From Natronohydrobacter sp. (GTDB taxonomy: Bacteria > Pseudomonadota > Alphaproteobacteria > Rhodobacterales > Rhodobacteraceae), in contig SKIM01000189.1 of NCBI GenBank assembly GCA_007116445.1, positions 1-5,830 on the forward strand: a stretch of DNA of 5,830 nt, in the 5' to 3' direction. Positions 4,704 to 5,830 of this stretch are shown here, in pieces (the first letter of the stretch is position 1; each line of letters begins with the position of its first letter). Position numbers and translations under genes: made by a program. The notes under the pieces are model-generated. The model had not been told where the DNA came from. It saw only the letters and a list, made by a program, of their open reading frames with translations, and made no database searches.

Positions 4704-5830
4704 CGACACGGAGATGTCCAGCTCGGTGATCTTCTTGCGCAATGTGTTGCGGTTGATGCCCAGCAAGTCCGCACAGCGCGCCTGATTGCCCCCGGTCGCG
4801 TCCAGCGCGATCTCGATCAACGGCGTCTCCATCTCGCGCAGGATTCGCCCATAGAGCCCCGGCGGCGGCAGATCCTGACCATGCAGATCGAAATAACGCC
4901 GCAAATGACGCCCCACGGAATCCGACAAAGTCTCATCGGTGACCCGCTCGCCCACGACCAAGGCGCTTGGTTGGCTTTGCAGCGCGCCCTCGATCTCTGC
5001 GCGTGAAATCATCGGGTCGGATTGCGTCAGGCTCAGCCGCCGCAGGGTGTTTTGCAATTGCCGCACATTGCCTGGCCAGGAATAGGCGCGCACCAGCTCC
5101 ATCGCCTCCGGCGACAGGCTGCGCAGGCTCGCGCCTTCATCCGCTGCCTGCGAGAGGAAATGCCGCGCCAGCGGGTCCAGATCGTCGATTCGTTCACGCA
5201 AGGATGGCACATTCAGCACGACGCCCCCCAGCCGGTAATAGAGATCTTCTCGCAACGCCCCTTCGGCCAGCGCGCGCGTCAGATTGCCCTGTGCCGTCGC
5301 CATCACCCGCGGCCCATCATCCGTGATCACATCCAGCAGACGCGCCGCGCGCAGCTGCGCGTCCGTATCAAACGCAGTCAGTTCATCAAACAAGAGCGTG
5401 CCCCCGCGCACCCGCGACAAGAGCGTCTGCGCCCCGTCCGAGCTTTGCAGATCCTCAACGCTTGCGGTCACGAAGGGCTGGTTACGACGGTCCGAGAGGT
5501 CATGCACGGTGCGCGCGATCAGCGACTTGCCCGACCCTGATTCCCCGATGATCAGCACCGGCATCTGCGAATTGATCACCCGCGCGATCAGCCGATACAG
5601 TTCCTGCATGGCGGGCGTGCGTCCCACCAGAGGCATGCTGTCCATGCTCAGCATATCCCCGCGCGGCGCAGGCGTCTGGCGCTGCGGCACCTCGGAGGCC
5701 GAGATCAACCGGCGATTCTTCATCGCCGCACCAGCGCGTTTCAGCAGATCGGGCAGATCAAAGGGCTTGGGCAGATAGTCATGCGCCTCGACCTCATTGG
5801 CCTGAATCGCCGTCATGATCGTGTTTTGTG
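4683..5830 (-). CDS. ntrC: Nitrogen regulator NtrC, sigma-54-independent Rhodobacter type, N-terminus outside window
   Basis: This is the response regulator of the NtrB-NtrC pair, which activates nitrogen-assimilation genes when phosphorylated. About 381 residues are present; the frame is open past 5830, so roughly 83 residues, including the phospho-acceptor Asp, are missing. Counting from the Met codon at 5816: the end of the receiver domain carries the conserved lysine in LPKPFD (K17); the AAA+ domain starts near 62, with Walker A GESGSGKS (91-98), Walker B LLFDE (141-145), REDLYYRL (189-196) and the sensor II region WPGNVRQLQN (247-256); a Fis-type helix-turn-helix lies at about 341-367 (ARCADLLGINRNTLRKKI). 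The GAFTGA loop that contacts sigma-54 is absent: about 22 residues separate PF (114-115) from GGT (138-140), where E. coli NtrC has about 40. The same lack is known in Rhodobacter capsulatus NtrC, which works with the housekeeping sigma-70 polymerase. The Met at 5816 is internal, since the receiver-type NTIM run continues upstream. NtrX is a less likely alternative. Confidence 0.93.
   Translation of the reverse strand, partial: QNTIMTAIQANEVEAHDYLPKPFDLPDLLKRAGAAMKNRRLISASEVPQRQTPAPRGDMLSMDSMPLVGRTPAMQELYRLIARVINSQMPVLIIGESGSGKSLIARTVHDLSDRRNQPFVTASVEDLQSSDGAQTLLSRVRGGTLLFDELTAFDTDAQLRAARLLDVITDDGPRVMATAQGNLTRALAEGALREDLYYRLGGVVLNVPSLRERIDDLDPLARHFLSQAADEGASLRSLSPEAMELVRAYSWPGNVRQLQNTLRRLSLTQSDPMISRAEIEGALQSQPSALVVGERVTDETLSDSVGRHLRRYFDLHGQDLPPPGLYGRILREMETPLIEIALDATGGNQARCADLLGINRNTLRKKITELDISVSRRRKLT

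Noticed and set aside
5022..5540. Open frame antisense to ntrC (172 codons)
   Set aside because: It overlaps the AAA+ core of ntrC and its translation is Arg/Gln/His-rich without motifs.
5814..5816. ATG as the start of the NtrC-type protein
   Set aside because: The frame continues upstream with residues typical of an NtrC receiver domain, and starting here would cut that domain.

Overview
The window looks like chromosomal housekeeping DNA from an alphaproteobacterium of the Rhodobacteraceae/Rhodobacterales. The DNA is GC-rich by eye. The NtrC-type regulator lacks the sigma-54 contact loop, a trait known from Rhodobacter capsulatus. The YmdB-like phosphoesterase has the alphaproteobacterial sequence style. 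The small lipoprotein matches a kind I remember from this family. I see no insertion sequence, phage gene, CRISPR array, tRNA or rRNA.

Layout, left to right. Positions 1-1025 (minus) hold the N-terminal half of an SLC13/DASS-type anion permease with a TrkA_C (RCK_C) domain; its C-terminus lies beyond position 1. Positions 1139-1966 (minus) hold a TIGR00282/YmdB-type metallophosphoesterase, transcribed toward the permease. The 113-base gap between them contains a strong dyad. Positions 2109-2942 (plus) hold an unrecognised soluble protein that diverges from the phosphoesterase. Positions 3062-3586 (minus) hold a small lipoprotein that converges on the unknown gene and stands head-to-head with moaA (3670-4674, plus), the molybdenum cofactor radical-SAM enzyme. 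Positions 4683-5830 (minus) hold ntrC, which converges on moaA with 8 bases between the stop codons; its first ~83 residues lie beyond position 5830.

The genes do not form one pathway. Two have clear roles: MoaA begins molybdopterin synthesis, and NtrC controls nitrogen assimilation. Nitrate reductases need Mo cofactor, so the two jobs are thematically related, but they are convergent and the sequence shows no co-regulation. The phosphoesterase and permease may be co-transcribed.

I found no convincing new multi-gene system. The points most worth a second look are the missing GAFTGA loop in NtrC, two intergenic dyads (1060-1101 and 3616-3639), the unknown gene at 2109-2942, and a stem-loop spanning both stop codons of moaA and ntrC.
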